The notes beneath the pieces were generated by a model, which did not search any database, had not been told where the DNA came from, and saw only the letters and a list, made by a program, of their open reading frames with translations. Shown one piece after another: positions 15,545-23,159 of a stretch of 33,850 bases of DNA (its first letter is position 1; the number at the start of each line of letters is the position of its first letter). Position numbers and translations under genes: made by a program. The stretch is from contig CAMJQW010000022.1 in assembly GCA_946408125.1 (NCBI GenBank), positions 1 to 33,850 of the forward strand, written 5' to 3'. This stretch comes from an uncultured Fibrobacter sp. (GTDB lineage Bacteria; Fibrobacterota; Fibrobacteria; Fibrobacterales; Fibrobacteraceae).

Positions 15545-17002
15545 TCACTGCAACTGCTTGCGGACATAGCCCGTGCTGTCGCGCGCCTCGTCGAACACGT
15601 CGAAGCTCTGCGAACCGATCACGGCTCCGTCCTTGAACGCGATTTCCACGCGGTAACGGCCTGCGGGGACGTTCTTCTTGCGGCTAAAGCTGCGGAACCC
15701 GTCTTCGCGGCCGCCGTTGATGACCATGCGGCCCGACGAAATCTTGTCCGTGAGCGAATACTTGCCCGTTGCAGGATTCTGGAAATACCAACGGTACTCG
15801 ATGGCAGCCTTGAGTTCAGCAGGCGCATACACCGAGGCGAGCACGTAGATTTCCTGGTCGGGCATGTGATGCACGCTGGGGGCCTTGAGGCCGATTTTCT
15901 GGAGGAAACCCGGAGCGTCCACATCGCAGCTGTAATCCGTCTTGTCGAAATTCTGGCAGACGAGCTGGTGCTTGAGCACGAGAGGCACGGGTGGCACCCA
16001 GTTCATAAGGTAAGCGGCCACGAGGCATACGCTAATGGCGACGGGCGCAATCAGGACCTTCTTGCTGCGGCGCGAGACCTTCCAGATGAACACGCACACG
16101 GCAAGCGAAAGGAGCGTACTCAGGAAGAACCAGATAAAGCCAATGCGGTGAACGAGGTGCGGGAGCGTGAAGTTCATGAACATCGTGCCGAGCAGGCTCA
16201 GGAACGCTAGGCTCACGCCGAAACTTTCGTACTTCTTCTGCAGGAATTCGTTACCGACAAGGAGGATTGCGAGCAAAATGACAAGGATAAAGGATGCGAG
16301 AGAGCCGCTGCTCTTGAAATAGCATACCACGAGCGCGCTGAAAAGGCTTCCAAAGCAGAACTGTACCGCCCAGCTGAAACGCTGACGCCATTCTGCACTC
16401 CATTCGCGGTCCAAAAAGTGGTGTTCGACGACGATGGCGTTCTTCGGGATGGCCGTCGATTCGTAACCCATGTTCTTCGCGAACCGTTCGGCGGCGGCGC
16501 TCGCCTTGCCGGCGGCTTCCTTCGCCTTTTCGGCAGCCTTCTCGGCAGCCTCCTTCGCCTGGTTGGATACGACCTTCGCCTGTTCCGAGACGAACTTGTT
16601 CGCCATGGCGCCGAACGTCGTCCCCTTCGCCGGAGCGGCGGCCTGTTGCGGGGCGGCCTTGGCGGCCACGGGGGCAGCGGGAGCCCTGGCGGCAACCTGT
16701 GCGGGCCTTGCCGGAGCGGCAGCCTTCGCCTGCGCGGGAGCGGACTTCGCCTGTGCAGCGGCAGCCGCCCTCAAGCGGTCCTTGGTCCATCCTTCGGGAT
16801 GTTCCAGGCGTGCCGAAAGCAAAATGACGAGGATCAGGGCGCCCGTATAGTACGCCACCAGGAACACGAGATCGCTACTCTCGACCATCTGGCCAAGCGT
16901 AATGGAATCCCAGCCGAACCCGCCCAAAAAAGCAATGGCGGGCGCGAACTTCTCGATTTTCTTTACCGCAGGTTTTTCACGCAGGTTGTCTACAAACTTC
17001 AT
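15545..17002 (-). CDS. Multi-pass membrane protein with Ala-rich insert and C-terminal DUF2914 domain
   Basis: A 485-residue protein of unknown function. One or two hydrophobic helices occur at about 20-62. An Ala/Lys/Pro/Gln-rich stretch occupies 79-176; its last part (149-170) repeats AKEAAEKAAEKAKEAA-like units that would form an amphipathic helix. Five or six membrane helices follow (about 207-335). The C-terminal 383-470 region matches DUF2914: IYVLASVYAP, then GGREDGFRS and a GxVIGSQSFDVF ending. In other bacteria DUF2914 is a small extracytoplasmic domain, often after membrane helices. ATG 17002 is preceded 8 nt upstream by TATATT. Downstream is the pseudouridine synthase gene. Confidence 0.78.
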   Translation of the reverse strand: MKFVDNLREKPAVKKIEKFAPAIAFLGGFGWDSITLGQMVESSDLVFLVAYYTGALILVILLSARLEHPEGWTKDRLRAAAAAQAKSAPAQAKAAAPARPAQVAARAPAAPVAAKAAPQQAAAPAKGTTFGAMANKFVSEQAKVVSNQAKEAAEKAAEKAKEAAGKASAAAERFAKNMGYESTAIPKNAIVVEHHFLDREWSAEWRQRFSWAVQFCFGSLFSALVVCYFKSSGSLASFILVILLAILLVGNEFLQKKYESFGVSLAFLSLLGTMFMNFTLPHLVHRIGFIWFFLSTLLSLAVCVFIWKVSRRSKKVLIAPVAISVCLVAAYLMNWVPPVPLVLKHQLVCQNFDKTDYSCDVDAPGFLQKIGLKAPSVHHMPDQEIYVLASVYAPAELKAAIEYRWYFQNPATGKYSLTDKISSGRMVINGGREDGFRSFSRKKNVPAGRYRVEIAFKDGAVIGSQSFDVFDEARDSTGYVRKQLQ

Positions 17003-17010
17003 ATATTACC

Positions 17011-17022
17011 AATATACAAAAA
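17011..17022 (-). promoter_or_regulatory. Promoter of the DUF2914 gene
   Basis: TTTTTGTATATTGG on the minus strand, with TATATT ending 8 nt before the ATG at 17002. It matches the TTTTTG-TATATT arrangement before the GT2, MscS and small membrane protein genes. Confidence 0.5.
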
Positions 17023-17044
17023 TGCGAAAAGAGATACCCGTCCC

Positions 17045-20008
17045 CTACTCCTTGATGCAACGGACATAGAAGCCAAACGTTTTCTGATATGGATTATCTT
17101 CGTTCCGCAAATGCATATTGATGGAATAAGCCGTAGTCACCCCTTCTGATGTCTTCCAATCACCTTCAACAGGGGTCCAATACACTTCTGCATCCTGATA
17201 CATGTCGACATCCGGGTCAATCCCGTTCCTGTAGAAGTAAATGACATATCCTCCCCTCTGGTTGTTGAATCCAAACAGGTCATTTGTCGACAACAAGTAA
17301 GGTTCCTCGGGGTGGTATTTCCCGGTATAGGACGCATCCAGTCTAGGCAATCGCTTCATGATGTAATCGGAAAGAATTTTCCAGTCGCTCAATAGCGGAA
17401 GACGCCAGCCCGTCGGGCATATTCCCTGCTGGATAGAATCCATGTTCGACACCACGGAAGAATCGCGAGAAGCCGGGAGGCCCATAGCCGAATGCCAGCG
17501 GTAAAGACGTCCATTCGTCTTGCATTTAGATTCTTCCTTGTTCGGACACCAAGTTTGATCGGAGCCAAGATCGTACCGGAGATTATCCGCCATCCAGGTC
17601 TGCGTACCGATAGTCGTCTGCTTGTAGACCTGGCCATCACGGGAGTCCGTAAACGTCGTCGTCTTGCCATGCCACAAGCCATCCGACGAGCAAACTATTT
17701 CCAAGTAATCGTTCTTGAATGTTTCATTGAGACGTGCCGACGTACATTTGCCCAGAGCATTCTTAATTTCGTCATAACGGAAAATTTTGGATATGGAATC
17801 CGAAACAACCACCCATATCTTTTTCGCTTTGACAATATTTGCTTCCATCTCTTCCTTGGTAAAGGAGGTGTCGTTGAACACATCGATCGAGACGCATGCA
17901 TAGACGGTATCGTCAAAAGCCATCATCTTACCAACCAAGGCTCTTTTGCAGAAACCGCCCGCACTATCGGCAGCCGTCATCATATGCCATTCGTCGTAAT
18001 CGCCCACCTGCGAGGAATCGCAAATGTATTCGAAACCGTTGAACACCGTATCCTTGACAACGGTTGATCTCTTACTACATGTTCCGATAAAATATTCAAG
18101 CGACGCCTTGCTCCAAAGGCCCTTGTTGCAATAGTAGTAATCGCCATTAGGAGCCTGTTTCGTTATCCTCGCGGTATTGTTGGAAGGACAATCTCCGAAT
18201 TCATATTCCCACGATTTCAGTTCAACCCACGCATAATAGCTCGTGTTCTTGATTTTGCAGGCATAGTGAATCGTATCGACCGCCGCAATTTCATCCAGTC
18301 GGCTTTCCTTACAGATCCCTATCTTATGTTCATACGACAGCAAAGAACTCCAGCCGGAGGAGGTGCATTTGTAAGTCGTAGCGAAAACTTTTAACGTATC
18401 ATACCGGTTCTGTTCATTACAGGGCACGGAATTCATGTAAGTCGATGTGGACGTATATTTCCACTTGAGGCTATCGCACTTGTAGATTTCGTTCTTTGTC
18501 GTATCGAACGAGTAAGTCCCCTGATTGCCAGACGTACACAGGCCTACCCTCTGTTCCAAATCGGAGAGTACTGTCCAACTGTTCGACGTACGGCAGGCAA
18601 ATTCAGACGAATTGAAGGTCACGACCTTTCCATATTTGGAGCTGTCACATGTCCCAGCGACATCCGTAATCGTCGCCTTGTTCCACCCGGACGATTTACA
18701 GACATACGTTTCTTTCTTACTCGTCAAAGCAATTTTGGAAAGGACTGAATCGACACAGAACCCGAGTTCATTCGACGGATAAGTCATCAGCGTCCATTTG
18801 GTGGAATCGCAGTAATACTTGTCGCCCTTGTCCGTCAGCACCATCTTTGAGCGGACAGAATCGACACAGAACCCGAGTTCGGTTTCGGGATATTTGAGCA
18901 AAGCCCATCCGGTCGAATCGCAATAGAATTTGTCGCCCTTGTTCGTCAAGCCGGTCTTTAAGTAATCGGCCCTGGTACAAAGTCCAAGTTCTGTAGACGG
19001 GTAAGTCAGCTCATCCCATCCGGAATCAGCACAGAAATACTTTATGCCGTTGAATTCTACAATGCTGTTCAAGTTTTGAGAATTGCATTTTTCACCGAGA
19101 TCTTCGAGCGAGGCCATTTGCCAGTAGTTGTCCCGACAAACAAACATCGAATCACCCATGACATACAGCAAGCTCGTATCGATAACATTCAGGCATTTTC
19201 TCCTGTCGCTGTTATACCTGGTAGTCCAGCCGGAATAGCTGCAGGTATAGCCCGAATCGAGGCTCGTCACGTAAAAATCGTTCGGCACATTCTTCAACGT
19301 AGAATCGCACTGCGGCAATTCCGATTTCTTGTGGACAATATGCGTAAAGGCGACGCAGCGGACAGAATAGAAGTTGTAATCGGCGCTTTTCTTGAACAGG
19401 CTCGTCTCCTCGCCGTAAATGGCGAACACGCTCCCGTCATCGACCTGATAATACGCTTCGGAATCTATACCCGAGCATTCCAGCGAATCGATTTTCTTGC
19501 AGGTGCCGCCATATTGCAGGGCGACACCCGGCTGAGATTTTATGCCTTTAAATTCCGTCCGAGTAGGCAGGCGGAAATTACCGGGACAGACGTTGTTGCC
19601 CGAGTTCGCCACGTAGAGTCGCCCGTACTTTTCGCAATTCTTGTCTTTCCTGTCGTAGCAGAAATTGTAGGTCCCGTAGACATTGTTCGACATGTTGCGG
19701 GTCATCCAGATGTACGGACCTATGCGGAGCGTCGCATAAGCCGAACTGTCCCGCGAATCGACATAGGTGCCGTTGCTGTCCGAGGCGGAATATTCGATCT
19801 TGACGGCGGAATAATGTTCTTCGCTGGAACTGCTGGATCCCGTCTTCTTTGCAGACGAGGAAACGGATTGACTACCGGAAGATGAGCTCAATTCCGGTTC
19901 GTCATCTTCTTCGAAGAAACTTGAACTGTCATCGGATCCACAGGACCAAAATGGGAGCAGCATGCATACCGGCAAAAACGCCGTCACAAGAATCCGCCTA
20001 GCGTTCAT
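17045..20008 (-). CDS. Large FISUMP-domain lipoprotein with about 14 paired-cysteine repeats
   Basis: A 987-residue predicted surface or periplasmic lipoprotein. The signal peptide ends in FWSC, so Cys23 is the lipidation site, followed by an acidic and Ser-rich linker (25-64). A first FISUMP domain spans about 80-225 (GPYIWMTRNM, GRLYVANSGNNVCPGNFRLPT, VRCVAF). A second spans about 784-987 (DSRDGQVYKQTTIGTQTWMADNL, GRLYRWHSAMG, CPTGWRLP, ending VRCIKE). Between them (230-780) lie about 14 units of 36-50 residues, each with two cysteines roughly 18-22 apart and a Trp shortly after the second, often as YxCDSxxW. FISUMP (TIGR02145) is abundant in Fibrobacter; its function is not established. 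The ATG has a strong AAGGAGG site. Binding or adhesion is a guess from architecture. Confidence 0.88.
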   Translation of the reverse strand: MNARRILVTAFLPVCMLLPFWSCGSDDSSSFFEEDDEPELSSSSGSQSVSSSAKKTGSSSSSEEHYSAVKIEYSASDSNGTYVDSRDSSAYATLRIGPYIWMTRNMSNNVYGTYNFCYDRKDKNCEKYGRLYVANSGNNVCPGNFRLPTRTEFKGIKSQPGVALQYGGTCKKIDSLECSGIDSEAYYQVDDGSVFAIYGEETSLFKKSADYNFYSVRCVAFTHIVHKKSELPQCDSTLKNVPNDFYVTSLDSGYTCSYSGWTTRYNSDRRKCLNVIDTSLLYVMGDSMFVCRDNYWQMASLEDLGEKCNSQNLNSIVEFNGIKYFCADSGWDELTYPSTELGLCTRADYLKTGLTNKGDKFYCDSTGWALLKYPETELGFCVDSVRSKMVLTDKGDKYYCDSTKWTLMTYPSNELGFCVDSVLSKIALTSKKETYVCKSSGWNKATITDVAGTCDSSKYGKVVTFNSSEFACRTSNSWTVLSDLEQRVGLCTSGNQGTYSFDTTKNEIYKCDSLKWKYTSTSTYMNSVPCNEQNRYDTLKVFATTYKCTSSGWSSLLSYEHKIGICKESRLDEIAAVDTIHYACKIKNTSYYAWVELKSWEYEFGDCPSNNTARITKQAPNGDYYYCNKGLWSKASLEYFIGTCSKRSTVVKDTVFNGFEYICDSSQVGDYDEWHMMTAADSAGGFCKRALVGKMMAFDDTVYACVSIDVFNDTSFTKEEMEANIVKAKKIWVVVSDSISKIFRYDEIKNALGKCTSARLNETFKNDYLEIVCSSDGLWHGKTTTFTDSRDGQVYKQTTIGTQTWMADNLRYDLGSDQTWCPNKEESKCKTNGRLYRWHSAMGLPASRDSSVVSNMDSIQQGICPTGWRLPLLSDWKILSDYIMKRLPRLDASYTGKYHPEEPYLLSTNDLFGFNNQRGGYVIYFYRNGIDPDVDMYQDAEVYWTPVEGDWKTSEGVTTAYSINMHLRNEDNPYQKTFGFYVRCIKE
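17669..19321 (-). repeat. Coding region of about 14 Cys-x(17-21)-Cys-x-W repeats
   Basis: Cysteine pairs in the encoded protein fall near residues 234/256, 272/291, 308/326, 344/363, 381/400, 418/437, 454/472, 491/511, 530/548, 566/584, 607/627, 644/663, 687/705 and 755/773. A Trp follows 4-10 residues after most second cysteines. The average period is about 40 residues. Even cysteine counts per unit suggest one disulfide in each. Confidence 0.85.
18758..18979 (-). repeat. Two near-identical 111-bp tandem units inside the FISUMP gene
   Basis: Residues 344-380 and 381-417 are two 37-residue units sharing LT-KGDK-YCDST-W and ELGFC. At DNA level a stretch beginning GAATCGACACAGAACCCGAG on the plus strand recurs at 18747 and 18858, exactly 111 bp apart. 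This is the youngest-looking duplication in the repeat array. Confidence 0.8.
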
Positions 20009-20032
20009 AGTTCCTCCTTTATCCTACCCAGC

Positions 20033-20038
20033 AATATA
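20033..20038 (-). promoter_or_regulatory. Promoter of the FISUMP lipoprotein gene
   Basis: TATATT on the minus strand in the 33-bp gap after the esterase-like gene. A leader of about 18 nt follows, with a strong AAAGGAGGAA ribosome site at 20011-20020. This is a leadered gene, in contrast to the leaderless set. Confidence 0.5.
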
Positions 20039-20041
20039 TAA

Positions 20042-21385
20042 TTATTTTGCGAGACCGAACCTCATAGGCTTCTCCCCTGCCACCTGAAGGACGTAAACAC
20101 CGTTGTCCATAGCGTCAAATTCGACGGTTTCGCCGCGAGAAACGTTCCCCTGGAGCACCGCACGGCCACGCAGGTCCACCACCCTGTAACGGACGGTACG
20201 GTCGCCGCTGTAGGTAAAGCCCAGATTACCCTCGGTCATGTGTATGCAGGATGCGCGAGCAAGCACAACGGGCTTCTTGATGCCGGTCGGCTTCTGCGTC
20301 AGCGAATACAGGAAGTCGAACACCCTGGCCTGCACTTCGGCAGTATAGGGCTCTTCGTCATAGAATTCGTGGAAAACGTCTTCGACGAAGTATGTCTCGT
20401 GGGCAACGCCCCTCTTGGTCAGCACGGAATCGATGACATAGCTCCCGTAGAGGGTCGGGGCATTGAGGTCAAGCGTATAGGATGCCGCTGTTGCCGCAAG
20501 CGAAGAAGGAATGATGTTCTCAAGGGTTCCCGGAAGATTACTGAGCGGGCGCCCCGTCTTGAAGAGGACCGTCTCGTCAGCGGTACCGTGCACCAAAAGG
20601 ACCGGAACATCCGAAGTCTCGACGAGTTTCGGATCATGCACGGCGCCCCAGAGGGCGGCGACCGCATTCGCGGTGGAGTATTCCGCCGATTCGCCATAGT
20701 CATCCAGTCCGCCCAGGAGCGGCTTCACGTGAATGTATTCCGGAAAATCCTTGTAAAGCGAGGCATAGACGTTCTCGAGGCTGATGATGGCACCCGCGCT
20801 ATTGCCGACGAGGTAAATCCTGTTCGGGTCGACCCCGAGCTTGGAGGCGTTCGCACGCATGTAACGCACCGCGGCACGGACATCCTGCACCCCGCGGTAG
20901 ACCGCACGCGCGAAATTCACGCTGTCGATATGGAGCTGGTAGTCCGAACCCGTAAGGGTCACGCCCAGGCGGTACTCGATGGAGGCCGTCACGTAACCGC
21001 GGGCCGCAAGCGAGTCGCAATAGTTAACGGTATGCTGGTTGAAATCGTCCTTCGAACCGGCAACCATCGCACCGCCATGGGAAACGATTACCGCCGGTCG
21101 GGACGTTTCCGTATCGCCCTTGGGCGTATACAGGTCCATTTTCAAGTCCTGATTCTTGACCTTGTCCTCTTCCGTATAGAAGTACGCCACCGTCGCATCG
21201 CTCGAGAACTTCGCGTAGAGCAAGAGCGCCTCGGTGATCTTGTGGTACGAACTCAAATGAGGTACATTTTTCGCAAAGCTGACATCGCGTTCTACATTGA
21301 CATCAAAAAGTCTGTCCTTGTATCGTTCTGCAGCCACAGAAAAGCAGACCAGAACCGCAAGAATTAAAAAAGCAAGCTTTTTCAA
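20042..21385 (-). CDS. Secreted alpha/beta-hydrolase (esterase-like) with C-terminal sorting-type domain
   Basis: A 447-residue predicted exported serine hydrolase. The start is TTG at 21385: an AAGGAGAG ribosome site lies 4 nt before it and a signal peptide follows (KKLAFLILAVLVCFSVAA). An in-frame ATG-like start 12 codons earlier lies upstream of the ribosome site and is rejected. The oxyanion motif HGG is at 103-105, the nucleophile elbow GNSAG at 194-198 (Ser196), and the probable acid and base are Asp270 (HGTADETV) and His339 (DVFHEF). This is the BD-FAE/carboxylesterase-like layout. The last 65 or so residues form a beta-sandwich pattern (YRVVDLRGRAVLQG, DNGVYVLQV) resembling type A type IX sorting domains. 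Natural substrates could be acetyl or feruloyl esters on plant polysaccharide; this is inference. Confidence 0.85.
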   Translation of the reverse strand: MKKLAFLILAVLVCFSVAAERYKDRLFDVNVERDVSFAKNVPHLSSYHKITEALLLYAKFSSDATVAYFYTEEDKVKNQDLKMDLYTPKGDTETSRPAVIVSHGGAMVAGSKDDFNQHTVNYCDSLAARGYVTASIEYRLGVTLTGSDYQLHIDSVNFARAVYRGVQDVRAAVRYMRANASKLGVDPNRIYLVGNSAGAIISLENVYASLYKDFPEYIHVKPLLGGLDDYGESAEYSTANAVAALWGAVHDPKLVETSDVPVLLVHGTADETVLFKTGRPLSNLPGTLENIIPSSLAATAASYTLDLNAPTLYGSYVIDSVLTKRGVAHETYFVEDVFHEFYDEEPYTAEVQARVFDFLYSLTQKPTGIKKPVVLARASCIHMTEGNLGFTYSGDRTVRYRVVDLRGRAVLQGNVSRGETVEFDAMDNGVYVLQVAGEKPMRFGLAK

Positions 21386-21421
21386 GAATCTCTCCTTATT
21401 GGATTTTATAATTTTATACAA

Positions 21422-21427
21422 AATATA
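21422..21427 (-). promoter_or_regulatory. Promoter of the esterase-like gene
   Basis: TATATT on the minus strand, followed by TTG. Its leader is about 30 nt and carries the AAGGAGAG ribosome site. It lies only 10 bp from the divergent agmatine deiminase -10 element, so the two promoters overlap. Confidence 0.45.
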
Positions 21428-21437
21428 GTTTTTTTTC

Positions 21438-21443
21438 TAAATT
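21438..21443 (+). promoter_or_regulatory. Promoter of the agmatine deiminase gene
   Basis: TAAATT preceded by a run of T and a C, matching the TTTTTGTAAATT before the PorV-like gene. The leader is about 30 nt with an AAGAGA ribosome site before the ATG at 21481. Confidence 0.4.
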
Positions 21444-21480
21444 CTACAGCGAAATAAAAAACAACAAGAGACTTAACGCC

Positions 21481-22503
21481 ATGAGCACGAATCCGGTGAA
21501 TTACCCTGCCGAATGGGAACCCCAAGCCGCCACCTGGCTTTCATTCCCGCATAACAAACAAAACTGGTACGGAAAGCGTCGCGAGATGATCCGCCGTTTC
21601 TATGTGGATCTCATCCGACTCATAAGCGAATTCCAGCCCGTGAACGTACTCGTCCCGAACAGGAAGTTCCTCTCCTTCGAAGAAAAATACGCCATGGCCG
21701 ACAGGCCCTTCCCCGCTTCATTTATAGACCTGAAGACCGACGACATTTGGATACGCGACTATGGTCCGTTCTTCGTGAAAAAAGGCAAGCAGACGCTCGT
21801 TTCGCAGACGGTATTCAACGCCTGGGGCCAGAAATTCCCGCCCTGGAAAAACGACAACCTCGTGCCGGAACGCATCGCCAAGATGTTCGGATACAAACTT
21901 GCAAAATCGGTCCCGTACATCTTCGAAGGCGGGGCAATCGAAGTCAATGGCGACGGGCTCGGCATGACCACGCTCGATTGCCTCGTAGGCAATCACCGCA
22001 ACGAGCCCAGCGATTTGGGCAAGGTCATCAAGGCTCTTTGCGGGGCCTTTGGCCTCAAAGCGCTCCTCGTGCTCCCCAAGGGGCTCGTCGGTGACCACAC
22101 CGACGGCCATATAGACAACGTTGCCCGTTTCGTGGCCAAAGACCGCGTGGTCATCGCATCCGCATCCCCGAAGAGCGCAAACGGGAAGTACCTCGAAGAG
22201 GCCCGCGCCGCCATTCTCGAATTCCTGCAGCTCCATTACGGGAAAAAAGCATGCGTAGATACGCTACCGCTCCCGCCGCAGCGCAAGCTTCCCGACGGGC
22301 AGATCCTGCCGGCGAGCTACATGAACTTCATTTACGTGAACGGCGGGCTCATCTACCCGAAATACAAGTGCGCAAACGACAAGGTCGCCCAGAAGTATTT
22401 CGAGAGCGTCTATCCCAAGCGCAAGGTCATCGGCATCGACTGCCGCACCGTCATCGAAGAGGGCGGTAGCCTGCACTGCATGAGCAAGCACGAGTCGCTG
22501 TAG
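21481..22503 (+). CDS. aguA: Agmatine deiminase / peptidyl-arginine deiminase family
   Basis: A 340-residue enzyme of the PAD_porph family, most likely hydrolysing agmatine to N-carbamoylputrescine and ammonia on the way to putrescine. Visible motifs are WIRDYGPFFV near residue 90, EGGAIEVNGDG near 150, GDHTDGHIDNVARF near 205, and the C-terminal catalytic block EEGGSLHC with Cys333. Length and motif order fit AguA better than the longer secreted peptidyl-arginine deiminases, and there is no signal peptide. The partner N-carbamoylputrescine amidase (AguB) is not in this window. The gene converges on the RNase H gene with 3 bp between stops and no terminator visible. Confidence 0.88.
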   Translation: MSTNPVNYPAEWEPQAATWLSFPHNKQNWYGKRREMIRRFYVDLIRLISEFQPVNVLVPNRKFLSFEEKYAMADRPFPASFIDLKTDDIWIRDYGPFFVKKGKQTLVSQTVFNAWGQKFPPWKNDNLVPERIAKMFGYKLAKSVPYIFEGGAIEVNGDGLGMTTLDCLVGNHRNEPSDLGKVIKALCGAFGLKALLVLPKGLVGDHTDGHIDNVARFVAKDRVVIASASPKSANGKYLEEARAAILEFLQLHYGKKACVDTLPLPPQRKLPDGQILPASYMNFIYVNGGLIYPKYKCANDKVAQKYFESVYPKRKVIGIDCRTVIEEGGSLHCMSKHESL

Positions 22504-22506
22504 CGG

Positions 22507-23109
22507 CTAGTCTTTTTTCGGTTCCTGTTCCGCGCGGGCCTTCTCGATGGCGCCCTTCGCGAGTTCGTCGGCAAGTTCATTCCACTTGACGCCGGTATGG
22601 GCGGCCACCTTCTCGAAGGTCACCCGCTTCAAGTACGGCTGGCAGGCGCGAACGTACTGTTGCGCGATACTGCTCTTGGCCTTCCATTCGCCTAGCGCCC
22701 AGCGGGCAATGCCCTCGTAGTCGTGGCAAATCGTACCGGTCTTGTCGTTCGAATCCAGCCATTTCATCGCCTGGAAACTCGCCATCACCTCGCCGTCGAT
22801 ATTGCGGCTTTCCGCGTCGAAGGCCGTAATGCCGTACCCGCGGGCCAGTTCCTTGTCGCCTTCAGTCACCACAAACGACCATCCCGCTTTCGGGAAATGG
22901 GGCGTGAAGGAGCCGTCCACATAAATGCGTACGCCGTCCTTTACGGCGGGTTCCACGCCGTTTATCCAATTTTCGGCTTCCTCGCGGGTTCCGAAGGACT
23001 TGTAGAGCACTCCCTTGACCCCGCGGACCAGGCTGTCGCATTCCGGCCAGCTTGACACTATCTTGTTGCCATTCGGGGCCTTAATCGCATAAAACTTTGT
23101 CTTCGGCAT
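22507..23109 (-). CDS. rnhA: Ribonuclease HI with N-terminal viroplasmin (caulimovirus VI) domain
   Basis: A 200-residue RNase HI that cleaves the RNA strand of RNA-DNA hybrids. The N-terminal 50 residues (KFYAIKAPNGNKIVSSWPEC ... SFGTREEAENWI) form the short viroplasmin-like domain that binds RNA-DNA hybrids in eukaryotic-type RNases H1. The catalytic acidic residues are visible: Asp in YVDGSF, Glu in RNIDGEV, Asp in ICHDYEG and Asp in ELADELAK. The start is ATG 23109: the domain begins there and TAAATTTG ends 6 nt upstream. The frame extends further upstream to 23439, across the divergent promoter, and that extension is rejected. The neighbours are unrelated. Confidence 0.9.
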   Translation of the reverse strand: MPKTKFYAIKAPNGNKIVSSWPECDSLVRGVKGVLYKSFGTREEAENWINGVEPAVKDGVRIYVDGSFTPHFPKAGWSFVVTEGDKELARGYGITAFDAESRNIDGEVMASFQAMKWLDSNDKTGTICHDYEGIARWALGEWKAKSSIAQQYVRACQPYLKRVTFEKVAAHTGVKWNELADELAKGAIEKARAEQEPKKD

Positions 23110-23115
23110 ACAGCG

Positions 23116-23123
23116 CAAATTTA
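23116..23123 (-). promoter_or_regulatory. RNase HI promoter (-10 element)
   Basis: TAAATTTG on the minus strand, six bases before the ATG at 23109. It directly abuts the plus-strand TATATT at 23124, giving two divergent promoters that share sequence. Confidence 0.45.
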
Positions 23124-23129
23124 TATATT
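23124..23129 (+). promoter_or_regulatory. Promoter of the 23156 gene
   Basis: TATATT on the plus strand. Transcription starting 6-9 nt later would begin at or just before an ATG (23139) that opens a six-codon reading frame, not at the start of the main gene. Confidence 0.45.
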
Positions 23130-23138
23130 TTACCAAAA

Positions 23139-23159
23139 ATGTACCTGGAGTCAAATTGA
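23139..23159 (+). CDS. Possible six-codon leader ORF (MYLESN)
   Basis: ATG at 23139 reads six codons to TGA at 23157-23159, which overlaps the TTG start of the next gene (TTGA). It begins 9 nt after a TATATT element, so it could be the first codon of the mRNA. It also contains the GGAG that would serve as ribosome site for the TTG. It may be chance. Confidence 0.25.
   Translation: MYLESN

Noticed and set aside
17669..19321. Regular repeats considered as a CRISPR array
   Set aside because: The repeats are in-frame protein units of variable length (36-50 codons) with no conserved short direct repeat or spacers.
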